Source: Effrenium voratum
Taxonomy: Eukaryota; Sar; Dinophyceae; Suessiales; Symbiodiniaceae
Assembly: GCA_963377175.1 (NCBI GenBank)
Contig: CAUJNA010003317.1
Location: 386,001 to 450,000 of the forward strand
Reading direction: 5' to 3'
Length of the DNA stretch: 64,000 bases
The notes below the pieces were generated by a model, which saw only the letters and a list, made by a program, of their open reading frames with translations, searched no databases and was not told where the DNA came from. Below are positions 42,501 through 57,500 of this stretch, one piece after another; the first letter of the stretch is position 1; every line of letters starts with the position of its first letter. Made by a program: the position numbers and the translations under genes.

Positions 42501-45500
42501 CATAGTTCCAACATGTTCCAACGCAATGAGCCTGTCAGCCCACAGCCCCCGAGAGATTGCTCGACTGGCCCAGGACTTCAGGCTTCCCATGTCTCCTTCA
42601 ACCACCTTCGCGAGGGAACTCATGTCAAAATTGCCCCCCCGAAGGCGATGCTAACCACTACTTTTTAACTGGATGTGTGGCACCACATCAACGCAAGTGG
42701 CTGTTTCCAAAGGATAACCCTGCTTGAATCATCAAAGGGGCAAACTGCGGGGCTACATGGATGCTCTACTCGGATCTCTCACTCGCAACCAAAGGGAATC
42801 GCCCCTAAACTGGAAAACAGGTTAAGGTGCGCTTAGGCAAGATCTCAGGCAATTTGAGCCTTTGCCCCTTTGGCTTCCCTTCTCGAGTTCCCATTGATAA
42901 AGTCAAGGATGAACCATACCTGGTCCAATGAAGCATTACCTTACTGAACCTTTAACTTTTTTTTGGGTGGGGTGGTTGGCCCCTAGTGTTTCTCAAAATA
43001 GAGAACCCCAAAGGATGATTGGTTTCGTGTGGGTATTTCCTTTTGGTGCTTCTATTTTGACCGTCGAAGTTCAAAACAGGTGGTCCAACCTGTGTCGGCG
43101 CTTTTTGGGGGGGGGCCAATCCTTACCTGCTCGCTGATCGAATTCTAGGAGCTGTTCCTTGACAACTTGCTGCCCGGTCGCAAGCTGAAGCGCCTGGAGC
43201 AGATGGAGCCTGTGCCGCTCGGATGGTTTTTTGAGTCGCCGGGAGTGGCCACTGGAAACGGGTATGGGGTTGGTTTGGGGGGGTTGGTTGGGGGGGTTGG
43301 GGGGGTCGGGTTGGTTGGGAGGGTTGGGGTTGGCTTGGGGGGTGGGGTTGGTTCGGGGGGGTGGGGGGTGGGGTTGTTTGGGGGGTTGGGGTTGTTCGGG
43401 GGGTTGGGGTTGGTTGGGGGGGTGGGGGGGTGGGGTTGGCTGGGTGTGTGTGTGTGTGTGTGTGTGAGAGGAACATGAATAGGGACCGACACCCTTTGTT
43501 GGGACGGAGCCAACGGAGGCCCCCCAAAGACAAACCAGAGATTTGTTTCGGACTTCAGTCACTGAGGGGTCGGCTCGTTTTTGGACCAGCCTGGGCTATT
43601 TTGCGCTTCCGTGGGGTAGGCGAGCAGAATGTGTTTGGCGGATGCCTGAGTTTTCAGAGAACCCCATTTGCCTTCAAAACCAAAGAGTGGAGCCCTGGGA
43701 TAGGAGCTGAGCCGGCCATGTCGCCGTCGAATGGAGTGTAAGCTGAAACGCTTGCCCATGTAGCAAAACAACATGATACTGAAAAATGGGCAAAACCCAT
43801 CTCGCACCAGTTGGCAAGCGTTTCCTTCCAGATTCCAGTGTCATAGTGTCTCAATCCCTCTGAGGTTTGGTGAGAATTCCCATCCATGTCCACAGATGGT
43901 AGAGCAAATTTGGACTGTGTCGAGTTGAGGAGAAATACAGTTGTTGGTGATTCCTTTTTTTGTGTCAACATATGGGACCCAACAATGACGGGTGTCTGTT
44001 GGTTTCCCATTTTAACAGACCTAGTTTGGCTCGCCACGTTGAGTCTTCACGCGCATTTCACAGTCAGCTGTGAAGACGCACCTAAATGATGTCCACCAAA
44101 GGGTCCCCAATTCGAATTCATGTGCACACGTTGGTTGCTTATCCCACTGGTAGCTGTTGCGTCCCCAATTGAAGGGGTCAGGAAACTTTATTGAACGGTT
44201 TTGGACCGACCATTTTGAGAGCCCAAAAGGCAGAAGGGTAACAGGTGCTTGAGGCCGGAAACAAAAATCCTGATGCAGTTCTAAGCGTCTCCCCTTGTCA
44301 ACCAAAACCCGATCTCCAGCGCCCCCAAAACGGGATCTCAACCAAAACCCGATCTCTTCCCCCCAAAAACGAATGGGATTTCATCGGCCGTGTTGAGGAA
44401 CCACGTCTCCTCTTTTCAACGGGGCCTTTTGAGGTCGGAAATGGCCAGAGCTCAGCCCAAACCCGATCTCGCCCCCAAAACGGGGCCTTTTGCAAGGCCT
44501 CGTTGAGGCGGGAAACTTTTCCCCGGCAGCCAACACCAGCGCCCTAACGGGATCTCAGGTCTGCCAAGGGCCTGAAGAAGTCCACCTTCACGGAGATCTG
44601 CGTGGTGAGCTTCTTCGAGGTGTCTTGAAGTATTCCTCGGGGGGTTTTCGAGGTGAACGGTTCCCCTTGGGGTTTGGGTCCAAGGGACGGGAGCTGGAAG
44701 GTTTCTGCCATTTGCGTTTCAGAATGTGTGTTTGATTTTTTACCTGCTTGGTTTTTAAAGGGAATCAACTTCGCCGCTGGACTTTGTTTTCCCAGGAGGC
44801 TTAAGCAAATGGAAGGTTTTGAAAGGGAAGCTGAGAAGGATCCAAGTCTTTTGCCCTTCTCAACATGACTCCAAGGATTTCAGGAGGGCGTGTCGCCCCT
44901 TTGGTTCTGTGCGCGCGTTGGCCTTTGGTTTCTAGCTTCACTGGACTCGGGTATTGCCATGTTGGATTTCTCAGTGGGGTTTTTCCGGGGGCGGTGCTCT
45001 GCCTACTGAGACTGAATGATGTAGTGTAATGAAACCTAGGTCAGAAACGGTTACAATTGCATCATTAAAATGGCAGAGAAGGCCCCAAAGTATAAAACTC
45101 ACAACTAGGTCCATGGTTTTTTGAGGCTGCCCTGTTTTTAGGGTGCAGTGAGACACCAAAGGGAGGGACCGCCATGTTGGGCGTCCCCCAGCAGGTGAGG
45201 TGAGAAGAAGGTTTTCTGCTCGGCTCCGGGCGCTAGGACTACTTGAAGACTGCTTACGCCGCCTTTGTTCAGGCAGGCGCTGCTTCGGCTGCCGGGTCCA
45301 CTTGCTGAAGTATCCACGTGGTTTCCCGGGGTTTCCAAGCCATTGTCCTTTTTGGAACCTCCAAAAGTGGCAAACAGTTTCCAGGAGAAACCACCAGTAG
45401 ACTGATCAACTTTGGATTTGGCATGGACATTTTGTGACCCCTGTTGCCCTCGGCGAATTTGCTCATGTTTTTTTCAAAGGCATCTTTTGCGGATGAAACT

Positions 45501-48500
45501 CTTGGAAGAAAGTTGTGGGAAGCAAAGACGAGTTAAGCTGCTCCACTGTGGAGGGACTTGTGGTTGGTGCGTTGGATCGAGTCGAAGCTGAATTAAGAAG
45601 AGCCAAAAAGCTGAGGCAAACTGTTTCGATGGGCTGACAAGCGGGCTGGCCAGAAAGCCGGCTTGGCTAGCGCCAATCCGGAGCTTTCCGCTTTTATTTT
45701 AAGCTTGACATGGTTCTTTGGACCAGTTGTAGATGCTTAGGGGGGCATATGGAGATCCCTGGCTGTTTTGAATGGAGATGGACGTAACCTGTCAGAATCG
45801 TGAGTGTTCCGTTAAAGTAGGGGTTCAACTGGCTTCCTCCCACCAATTGGTGGTTTGGATTGATGGTTTGGGGATTTGAACCCCTTCTTGTAAAGGGCTT
45901 GCATGGAAGCCTTCCTTGAACCACCAGACCACCAATCCAAATCACCAATCAGAGGGAAGCTGACAAAACGGGTCATGTCCTGTTGGCCGTCCTGTAAGCA
46001 ACCAAAAAGGTACCCTGAACAAAAAACAGGCACCAGCTGTGTCCAGTCAACTGCTTGTGCTTTCGGGCCGTGTGTGGCGCGGTCAAATGGTCTAAGTTGA
46101 TAAGCGTCGTTCCTGCACTTCTAGGTCCCCCAGTAGTGACCTTTTGCCCTTTTTTGGGGGAGGGTTTCCCCTACTAAAATAGACTACAGCAAAAAAAGTT
46201 GGTACTCTCATTCTAACCTCTCTACGGGAGGACCTAGACTTTCATTTTTTTTTGGGAGACCATGTTGGTGAAGCCAGCAGCTGGACTTGGGTAATTTGTC
46301 CTTCGGAATTGCTGTGCACCTTGTTTCTTAGCCCTACGCCCGAACATTTGTCTAGCTTTTTAATGAGTTGTTTTTCAACCAAAAAGGAATCTCCCTCACC
46401 TGGGGATTTCCATTTGTTTCCGGTTTGTGAGTCGTGTTTCGTGATTTCCGGTTCCAGATGTTTGAGGGTTTCTGTCCATTTCCCATTTTTGGGCCTTCAA
46501 AAGTGGCGATCACTTCAAGGGGAAACCACCAGTTTACTTCGCGTTTGCCACCATGTTTTTTCTTTTATATGGAAACGGAAACCTCCCTGGCAACGGGTTA
46601 GACGGGTGACCGGTGACCAATCCGCTGGGAGCGGGGGCGTTTTCGCGTTTCGTTTCGGCAGATCGTGGCGGCAGCCAGCCACAACACCGTGGCCTACATC
46701 AAGAGCCGGGCGGTGCGTACGGCCTACGACTTGCTGCGGCCCGGAGCTGATCGATTTGGGCAAAACACTCGGCGTTTTCGCAAAGCTGAGTAAAGGATTG
46801 ACCGAACATTTTCTTGTAACACTAAGGGATTGACTCAAAACACGGTTGTTTAAGAGAAGGTGAGTAATTATGGGATCGACTCAAAACCCGGGTTTGAGAG
46901 AAGGTTGAGATTGACTCAAAACCCGGGTTTGAGACAAGCTGAGTAAGGGATTGATAATCCCAGCCTCAACCAATAGCGGCCATCTTTTTTTTCGTCTGGT
47001 GCTGATGGGTAGGTTAGGTTTTAAGTGTGATTCACTAGGAGGGACGTCGTTGAAGTTCAATAAATCTTTCGCTAGGGCTGGCCAAATTTTGCATATCTTT
47101 TGTAGGGGGGCATCAACGATTTTGGTGCCTACTTTTGCATGTGTTTGCCCCCTTGCATGAACTCTGCCTTCGGGCACTGGCCTCTCGAGAAAGGCCACAC
47201 CCAAAAGTCCTCACTCCCCAAGTGCTGGACTGCAAACTTTTGGGGAACGCCATTTTGCCCTAGGCTTCCTCGGACGTTTTTTTTTTTTTTTTGAGTGCTC
47301 TGGGAAAAGGAGGTTCCGGGAACTTGACGGACGTGTTTGGGGTGGGCTCTTGCGTCTCTAGTCCTGGGCCGGCCAGGTTGACTTGCTCAAAACTTGCATG
47401 GCCCACGTGTTGCAGCAGAAGCGGTGTCATTACTACTCCAAGCCAAGATTCAATCGAAGCGAGCAGTATACCAAAGAAAAACGGGTGCTTTCAATTTTCA
47501 CCGATGTCTACTTCAGAAAAAAAAGGGGCGTAGACAAACCGTAGACAACCCGTAGACAACCCATAGAAAGTTTCCGTAGGACGCGCATTTTTTGGCGTAG
47601 GCGAACATCATCTTTTTGGGATCTTATATCTTACTCATTCATGGTAGTTCAGGAAAGGAAGTGTGTGAAAAGCAGTGCTCAGTACGCACATGTGGCCGAA
47701 AAGGGCTCCCAAAGGGGTAAAAGGGATCCTCCAAAAATGTGCTTTGTAAACCCAAAAATGTGCTCTGGACCCCCTAAATGTGCTCACAAAGGACCTTTTT
47801 TAAATGTGCTTTGGAGTTCGAGGGTTTGGGCGCACTCAAGAAGTTTGAACGTTTTTTGGCCCTTTCCACTCAGGTGAGGTGTTGACCTGTGGGTTTCCCA
47901 AAGTTGGTCCATATATAAGGCCATGTTGGTGGTAAATTCAAAAGTTCAGACAGGGGTCACTCGATTTTCCCAAGTCAGCAATTGACCAATTCACTGGGGC
48001 GTTGCCATTGAAATGATGGCCTTGCAGGTTCCAACGGGCGCAAGTGGCTCGGAACCCCCGCCAGACGTTTCTTTGGCCGACGCCCGATGGAGCTTCGGCC
48101 TGAGGAAAGCAAAGCCGGAGCAGGAGAAGGCGCTGCTGGCGCTGCTGATCAACAAGTTGGGGGACTCTTCGCCCAAGGCGATAGGTCGAAATCCGGCGAT
48201 GGGTGGCGCCCGGAAAAGGAGTGAACTTTATGTCAAAATCGCAGGGTTTCCGAGCCACGTGCCCTTTTTGGAACCCCCAAGGTGGCAGTTTCAATGCGAA
48301 CCACCAGTAAAGTTGAAGCCTTTAAACGGCTTGAGCAAATGCTTGGCGGCCTTTGCGCCCTCCTTCCCCAACAAAGACACGCGTCCGTCTTTTGCACATG
48401 GCCCAGGCTTTGTCGATCAATGGGCTGAAGCTTGCCCCACGCTTCCTGAAACGCCCACGCCGACACCACCCCACAGATTTCCTAAGGTGGTTGGGTTGGA

Positions 48501-51500
48501 ACCCGAGCTTCGGGGAGAAAACGGACCATGGAACCACAAGCCGCGGTTGGGACTCCAAATCCAAAGCTTTGGACCTTTGGGTTAATCCACGGAAGTGAAG
48601 GCCAGATCCTCTTTCCGGCGACAAAAATGAAGGACTTGCCAAGGGCTCCCAACAGGGGAGGGTCAAAGAGCAGCTGTGGCTTTTTTTCCCTTAGGGAGAG
48701 GGTTGTCCAAGGACCTGTCGGCTTTTTTTCATGACCTCTGCCCATAAAGGTAGCTTGTTGATATTTGTGGAAGGTCCACTGCCCGCATTTTTTGCTGTTT
48801 GGAATACGAAAAAAGGGTTCCAAAGGGAAACCGCTGTCGTGGGTTCCTATATGTATGTGTGCGTGTTTGTTGGAATTGGTACCATTTCACCTTGGCTTAA
48901 AGGGAAAATAGACAACCACCACATTTGGTGTTATAATTATTTTGACACACTTTTAGTTGGTGTGCATTTTGTTAGAACTTGTTTTGTTTGTTTGGAAGCT
49001 TGAAGGTTTTCTTCTTGCTTTTTTGCATGAACCAACCAAACCTTGCGGAAATGGCTAATTCATCTTGACAGGGTCCGTCCGTCCCGTGAGGAACTTGTGG
49101 CCTGGCCGCAGGTTGGACGATTTTCTCCACTTTTTTGCTCAGGAGGCGTAGTTTCATATGTTGTTTGGCCAGCTTCATCCGGCAGGTGACCTCCAACGTG
49201 TCCTACTGCGTGCGAGAGTTGCTCAAGAAACATCCCGGCATGAAGAGTCCGGTTCTCAAGGACCGTGCGCCGGGCCCGAAAGTGGCCGCACAGGAAACTG
49301 AAAAGCTGAGTTGCGGGTCTTAAGCCAACTGATAACTCTTTTGTATGGGTGTGTGTTTTTTGGGGATAGTCAAATCTGTTGTTTTAAGCTCACATTTTTT
49401 CATTCATTCTGGACAGGGAGGGGGGGCAAAAAAAACACGCCCATGTATAGACAAGGCCTTGTACTTGACCACTTTCTAATAAGCATGGAAGCTGACAGAA
49501 GGGTCTTGCAAGACTACGGTCCTCTTGCAAAGGCCCCGTGTCTACTTCCATGATTGCTGGTTTGGTGCGCATTTCCAGCATTTTCCAGTTTCTCAGATAA
49601 TGACATGACAAAGTTCATAAGACCCTGGTTGATGGACAATGGGGAGTGCCATTTGAGAGGGAATCCAAGGGGGAATGCTCAGCTATTGATCCTGGCTCAA
49701 CAGTATGATCTTTACCTTGCGGATGAGCAAACGCAGGCTGCACATGGAAGCAAGCTGAAGCAAACGGGCAAGTGAAACGGACCCTTACTCAGTTAGAGAT
49801 AGCAGGGAACGCACATATGCCGCCCAGCACTGAGCCTGACAATCTGAGTTGGCTTGACCACCAAACGAGGCTCACAAGATAGAATTTAAGCCACACCCTT
49901 TTTATTGCGGCCATGGTAGTTGTATACCACTTTTCGCTCAGTGGTGGCTTTGCCAATGTGTTTGCTCACTAGCCGGGCTTTTGACCTTTGTTTGGGTGCA
50001 AACAGGATGCCATGGTTTTCGGCTTTGGGAATTCGTGGCGCTCGGTGAAATGACCCTTTCGTTCCCTGAGTTGGTCCAGGCGGGTGTGCATCAAAAAAAC
50101 ATGGCACCCCTCCATGTGCTTGGTTTCAAAAAACGGTGTCCCATTGCAACCATGGAAAAGGGGGTTCCAGATTTTGGGGCATTCTCCTAGTTTTTGTTTT
50201 GCCTTTTGGTTCCACAAGGCGATTCCCTTTTTTCCTGGTAGGGGCATGTGAGCTACACTTAGACGTAGGCAGGCGTATTTTGGCCAAGATTCATGGGCTG
50301 TTTCCGGGGTCACACACGATGTGGAGATTCATACCGCCCACTATAGCGTGGCGGCGGAGAGGGGGCAGCATGAGCGTGTGAGAGAGAGAGGGAAAAAACA
50401 GCAGAAAGGCAGTTGCCCTGGCAGGAAATCTGCCTCCTCGGAAGTGAGAAGAAAAGTCCGCGATTACTCGCGTGTTCCACCACTTTCACGGCCTCTGAAG
50501 TAAGAAACAAGAAGCGAAGCACGTGCACCGAGCTCAATAAGAGGGCAGTACCTTTCAATGGGAGTGGACAGGCTGCCTTATCCATTGCCAAAGGCTTCCG
50601 ACAGGTAGATGACTTTCGCAAGACGAAAACAACTTTTGGGCGTCACTGGAAGGCCAGCGAGTTGGTTTCTCTTGGCTTTTGGCGGCCATCAAACGCTTCA
50701 GTTAAGGGAGACCCCGTTCAGGGATCTGTATTGCCAAACTCCAGCCTCCAGATTCTACATGAAGAATCCGGAAGTACATAGAATATCATAGAATAGAACC
50801 CGAGTTATAGTGGCACGTAGTCTTTTTGAAGACGCCTTGGCCTCTAATTGCCACATGGTCAGGACCTGTGTGTTTTTTTTGGGTTCGTTTTTGCCAGGAA
50901 CGCCGTCACGCGTTTTTGTTGCCGGAAATTGTTTTCCAGGAGGTGGAGGCACTCATCGCCCGGCCCAACATCACCCAGAAGTCCAAGTACGCGGCCCTTC
51001 TCATGCTCTCAGCACCTTGGGCGCACCAACAACCAGACACCGAAACCAATTTGGGGGGTACGGGTCCCTACTTGGAGACAACACAGGGAATTATGTACTC
51101 CATCCCTTGCCCGTTCTGGGGGTGGGAAGCATCGACTGATTTACCCCAAATTGACCGCAGGGAAGCCCAAAAAAACACCCAGGTTGGGAAAACCAACGGG
51201 AACCCCACCCATTTTTGAAAACCAACGGCGAAACAAATATGTTTTCCCCGACCAGTCCTCACGTTTTGGTCGAGGAGTTCGTCTTCGGCCCGTCGGACGG
51301 CGCCTGCGCGGCCTCGGTGGTGCGGCTCTTCGTGCAGCAGCTGGAGCTGGCGCTCCGCAAGCCGCGGCTCTCCAAGAAGGCGCGACGCTTGCGCGCGGCT
51401 TGCGCGCGCGGCGAGCGGCGCAACATGGCGCAACTAGGTCCCCCAGCAAAAACGGTGCCAACTTTATCCGCTTCTTTGTTGGTTGGGAGGGCTCCCCTAC

Positions 51501-54500
51501 TCAAACCGACTGGGAAAAAAGTGGGTCCCCTTATTCTAGCCGCACTGGAGGACCTAGGCAAATTTTTCGGCGGAGCTCCGTGGCGGGTTCCAAGCAGAAG
51601 GTCTCACTTCCTGAGTTCCCGGGCGTTTGAACTTTTTGTGAATTGGTTGCCATTTTAGTGGTACATCCAAAGTGCGGACCTTTTTTTTTAGGCATCCACT
51701 CGAAAAATATTGCCATATGAATAAAGCCCTGTTTGTGTGAATGGGGGTGTTCTGTGTTCCCCTCTAAAAGTGATACGTTCCCACTAAAACTAGTGACACT
51801 CCCATAGTAGTACACAGGGGTTTATGAATATGGGGTCAACATTAGGTGTCCATATATGAACCCCTGGTTTAGGGCGAATTCACCGTTTGGCTGAAATGGG
51901 ACATGAGCCCCAAGATTTCGGCCAAAATGGCCATGGGTTCCTTAGGCTTTTAGTTGTGTTTTGTTGGTTGGATTTAGTGCTTTGGCCATTGGGTTTTCGA
52001 ATTTATCACACTAAAAGTTACACTTATGGCAGGGGATCTGGGCACAGCCCAGAAATAGATGGGTTCACCACGGAAAGCCGCCTAAGTCCATTCACCAGGA
52101 GTTCCAGCGCAAGAAGAGGGGCTTGGCGGTGGTCAAGAAGAAGCGGGGGCCGCTGCGCGAGGAGGACAACCGCCTGGTGCGGACCTTGATCAACGGCGCC
52201 TGGCTCCGACGGGGCTTTTCGTTTTTCTCGGCGTTGTCGGGCTGGGAGAGTCGAAAATGGCAGGTTAATACTTGGTGGATTGGAGTGGGGGTCTGGGGAT
52301 TTGAATTCGGAACCCCGTGGATTGGTTCCCGCTCGGAGCTCTGCGGATGGTCGTAACCTGTCAGAATTGTGGGTTTTACTTAAAGTATGGGGTTCAACTT
52401 CAGCGCCAATTGGTGGCTTGGATTGGTGGCTTGGATTTGGAGGGTGAGTGAATTGGAAACCCCAAAACCACCAATCCAAACCACAAATCGGACGCAAGCT
52501 GAAATGGGGCCCACATGATCCCACAGGATTGCAACCGCTTCCTAGGATCATGACGTTCCTATGGTCATAAAACTTCCCATGGTCATTCCTACAGGTGCCC
52601 GCGCTTTTGGGTGGAAGTTTGCGCCCCCTTTTCATGATCAGGTTCCTTTCTTGGGGCGCCATGTCCCATTCTGAGGTGTTGCCATACAATTCCCCCAGAT
52701 TAGCTGTAGGATGCTGAGAGAGATCAATTGTTCCAGGGTGTGCATGGGGAAGAGAGCCTATGGCTGCCACCCTTCGCTACCCTTCCCACGAACAGTTCGG
52801 AACCCCGCTCCCCAAGGTTGCTGGGGATTCCTCTTTGCGACACCCCTCAGCTTTTCCCAGTCATGCTGATCCTGGATTCATAAACCCGTCCCAGTTTTTT
52901 TTTGGGGGGGCTGTCGGGCCCCACAAAAGTGGTCTCAGTCCCCACTAAGTGGCCGTCGAAGGGAGAGTTCACACCTGGGGGGCCGCCTCCTTCCGAGCGA
53001 CAGTTGCCAACCTAGGAATCTTCCTCACTTCCGTTTCTGTCTTGTCTCTTCACCGCTCTCCAGATCTTAACCAGATCCTAGAGTGGAGTGAAGAGAGGCT
53101 GAGAATCCAGATGTCTTTCATATCATCTGGATTATTCATTCTATTTCTCTTTCTGTATCTACTTGTCTGGCATCGAGAAATGGTCCTAGAGCCAACCAAA
53201 GAATCCTTGTTGGTTGGTTGGTCGGTTGTGCTTTCATTAATTGGTTGGTTGGTTGGTTTACTAGTTGGCTGGCAGCCGGCCAAGTGCGTTCTTTACCTGC
53301 TGACTGACCATAGGCTTGCACCTGGAATCTGCCTTAAACTCCTTGCGCAAAGGCAACTTTTGGGTTTGGACCATTTTGGTGGTAAATGCAAAAGTTGGGT
53401 TACTTTTGATAGCCAATCCTCGGAAGTGAGGATGGGAAGCCCACTTTGGTATCACAGATAGGGTTGCCGCGACCATGCGCGACTCTGCCGGATCTTGGAC
53501 TCTTAAGACCCCCATCGCTTAATTGCGTGAATCACTAACGATGTTGCTTTCTTTTTGCTTTCGGCTTATTGAGTTTGCTTTTGGGGCGGTGTTTGTTGCT
53601 CTTGCCTTGCATCAGGGCTTCGGGGCAGTTTCTGTGGGGATCCCGATGGACTCCCAATTGGCGGTTTGGATTGAGCCCCTTGAAAACATCTTGAAGGCTA
53701 ACCAGATCCGCTCCAAGCGGGCTCCAAACCACTAAGCGGTAGAGCCACGTTTACGGTTCTCGCTCCTCATCTTATTTCAGGTGGATTGAATTATTGTAAA
53801 CCAAGGTGCATCAACTTAAGCGAGCTGGTAGACACACATGGATTTTTACATGCGCACATGGATGTCTACATGAAGACTTTGATCCTGTGAACGATTAGTT
53901 GGGCAAGTTATACACCCTATATGCACCCTCGCTTGATCGGGGGTAAAACGAGCCCACCCAAGAAGGTCCTCTAAAAGCTTCCCAACTCAGTTTGGCTCCT
54001 TAAAAGATACATGTTGCAACCAGTTGAAACATGGCTTTTTCCACAAAAATTTAGGGACACCTCCATTTACAAGGCAATGTTCAGGTGTATGATGCATCCG
54101 GATCCCTGCTCAGTTTGGCTTAGTTATGGCACTCTGTGCGCGGTTTGTTTGCAGTTCTTGGCTTAAGCTCCTAGGGTTTTGGCACTTAACAGTGTGTTGC
54201 ATCCCACCCACCCCGAAGCCAAGCTTTCGACCTTTTGGTTTTTCCGTTGGCCTATGTTTCGCCCCGAAAGGCTTAGCTTTGACTTTTGGGTCTGACAAGG
54301 GCAAGTGAATTCAAGCCGTGGCCTTTCGAGGCATCCGACGCGCGATGCCCTACATGAACTCCTTGGGCGGCTCGCCGCTATCCTCTGAAACGGTGGATGC
54401 GCTCTTTAAGGCCGGGTCCATCGATGTCACAAGCTTGCGCTTATTCAACTTTCACAGCACCCGCTAGGAATTTCGAGAGGAAATTGGGCAACAGCCCACC

Positions 54501-57500
54501 AAAAGCCAGGACTTATGGTAGCTAGTTCCGAATTCAACTTCCAATTGCCGAAATGAATATTCTTTGCTTCCACCTGTTGGTTTTAAAGGGGATCTAGCAC
54601 TGCTGGACATATTCTTTCAGCGTTTGAACCAACTGGAGGTCAAACAACCACCTGGACCGGTGGTAAAAAAAAGAAAGAGAGAGCATATATCTCTGATCAT
54701 GTGCCCTTATTTGGGGATTCTGTACGTCCAGTTTGTGCATTGGAGTGATCTGGCTAAAAGGCCAAAAGGACCCTAGGGAACCTGATCTGAGGAAATGCTG
54801 AAAGCACTGGGTTTCACCGCATTTTGTGGCAAGAAGAAGGGCCATTCTTATGACACTTTTGTTGGCTTGATCCAGTTCTTTCTTGACTCAAGTTACATGG
54901 AATTACCCTTGGCTAAGGAAAGCGTTTTGAAATTGAGTTTCAATTGTGAAAAAGTCAATTGTTGTGTTCTCCGGAGGTTGTTTAGCCACATTGAACAACG
55001 TGTGAGACTTGATGTTCTTAGAGGACAATGACAATGATTAAATCCAATCAGAAAAAACACCTCATGAATGTTGATAGGAGTTGCTTTGCAAGTAGCAATT
55101 CAATTGGGAACAAATTGACGGTTTGATGAGTGTCCGTTGCAATCACGTTGGAGCTGCCAATTTGTACCTCGGTCACTTCTCTTGTGCTGAAAAGTGGCAT
55201 GTCTGAGCTGGAGCGACCTTCGGACTGTTTGAAAAGGAGCTCCTTTTCAAATTTGAGGTAGCATTTGGTTTCATTAGAATGCGCATGGACTCGAAAGGAC
55301 GTATTTGTTTAAGACCGAGGATTTCAGTTTCCATACGCAAAGACTATCCCCACAAAAAGGCACCAAAGCCTGGGGGAAGGCGCAGCATATATATATATAC
55401 ACATATTTGAAGACATCTAATATATATATATATGTATGTATATTTATACGTGTGAACATAATATATTTATATATCTATACATACATACATACATACATAC
55501 ATACATACATACATACATACATACATACATACATACATACATACATACATACATACATACATACATACATACATACATACATACATACATACATACATAC
55601 ATAGTATATAAATAAACATCTTTATGCAACGCATCCATTTATACATTAAATGCTGCAGCTACTTCTGCCGTAGATGCGGAGTTGAGCCGCTAGGTTGCCT
55701 TGGTACTGGAGGAATGGCTCTGAGGGCTGGGCATTTGAAACCCCATCATCCAATGCTTGTGCTTCCGGTGTCCAAGTGATATTCCCCCATGGCACCTGAC
55801 ATGGGGCATATGCCCCACCACAAATGACATGGATTGCGATGATGTAATCCGCCAAGCGAAGATTGCTCTAGACATGCTTGGTTGTGTCCATGTCAAGGAC
55901 CTGCAGGGCGGCAGCTGCATGTCTCTACCATTTTGGGTGCCCAAGCTAAAGCGAAGTCAGCAAGGCCTGAGATTCCAAGAGGCTTCTCCAGAAGTCAGGG
56001 GGGCGGGGGCTGCTTTCTGCCGCTTCTTTCAGTCTGCAAGGTGCCGCCGCCCTTTGCTATGAAGAGTTATGAGTACAAACCGGGGCCATCCAACACAAAT
56101 GCCAGAGCCACGGCGAATTCCCTGAATATTGCAAGTAAGGGAACGCGGAACTCTTCCCCAGTTTGGCATGATTTTCCGCTGGTTTTCTGGGGGATGTTGG
56201 GTTTTCTTGGAGCATTTCGGCCATGTGACTCAGCGGCCCGCGTCGCAAACCCGGCGCTTGCGCTCCTTTTCTTTAGGTGTGCCATACTGTGGCGGCCTTT
56301 TCCACCCGGGCCGCCTGGCAAGGGTTGGTTCATTTACTCAAGCCCTGGTGGTTTCTGAGGGGTGTGTGTGTGTGTGTGCGCCCTTTTCCTTACTTGAGCT
56401 CTTGGATCTTTAGTCACGTTTTGGGTTTGGACCATTTTGGTGGCAAAGAAAAGGTTCACACCGTTTTGGGCCATCCACTTAGAAGGTGAGTTTCAGTGGG
56501 AATTCAGGCCACTTTTGGAGATGAACACCTCCCTAAGAAAACCGGACGATTAATCCGGCCCGGGGTCAACATTGGGTTCGGAGCATCGGAAACCGCCAGT
56601 TGCAGACGAGCGCGTGGATTGCTGTGGGAAGGATAGAAGCGGATTCTGGATGAGAGTGGTCACTCATGTGTTGCCCCTGCTTTTGTTTTTTGAGGGAAGT
56701 CTTAAGGAGCATGTTAAAACCCTTAAGGAGCATGTTGAAACCCTTAGGGAGGATGTGGAAACAACAGGTGTTTTGTCGTTTTACAGGGCCGCAGCAGGAT
56801 ATAATTGGAACCCAAAATGTTTGACCAACAGCGGGGGGTTGTTAAGAATGGTTCGAAAGGTTGACGCCTGGTGCCAGCGGCCAAGCTAGGCCCATAGATT
56901 TCTGTTGGGCCCGGTGTTTGCCCATCCCTGGTTCTGGCTTCAGCCAAGGGCCCAGGTGAATTGGACGCCGGGGGTCTGAAGCCTCCCGCGCGTGCCGGGA
57001 GTATTTTTTTGTTCCCCTTCAACCAAAAGAGGGTCCAATGAACATGACACACCCACATGCCCCAGAAATAAGCTGGCGCCACCAGATTAGCGAATGTATG
57101 CTTGGGGCATGTCCCCAGCACTTGGCTGGCTCCCTTGATTTGAGCTCGCATCAACTTCCCATTGAGGTAAAACAAATAAACCAAGTGGGAACTATTTGGA
57201 AGCTAATTGGGGACTATTTTGCTTCCCCACTGGCCAAAGTGTTTTTTTTTGAAATGGGCACCCCTCTGAGGTGAGCATCCTTGCCCTGCTGCAAAGGGGC
57301 CTCTCCTCTGGAGATCCCCCCGACCGCTTCTACAGGAGGGCCACAGGGACAGGGGCCTTCAATTTGGGGGGTCCTCCAAAACTCGTTGAAACCACATATG
57401 CTTCAGGGTAGGGTCAAAAATAGCTAATTTTCCAAAGCGGAATGGTAAACATAAACATGAACTAAAACCTGGGGTCCATTTCCTGGTGTTGAATTTTGAC

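Noticed and set aside
47376..47475. Extra CEBPZ exon (VDLLKTCMAHVLQQ...)
   Set aside because: It lies between exons 9 and 10, which join in phase at an uninterrupted, highly conserved segment of the family.
48013..48104. Upstream extension of CEBPZ exon 10 to an ATG at 48013
   Set aside because: The frame is open, but family continuity with exon 9 and the CCTGAG acceptor place the border at 48105.
51558..51600. Mini-exon between the ILE-2 and ILE-1 copies (GKFFGGAPWRVPS)
   Set aside because: Its phase does not fit the next CEBPZ exon, whereas exon 13 ending at 51379 does.
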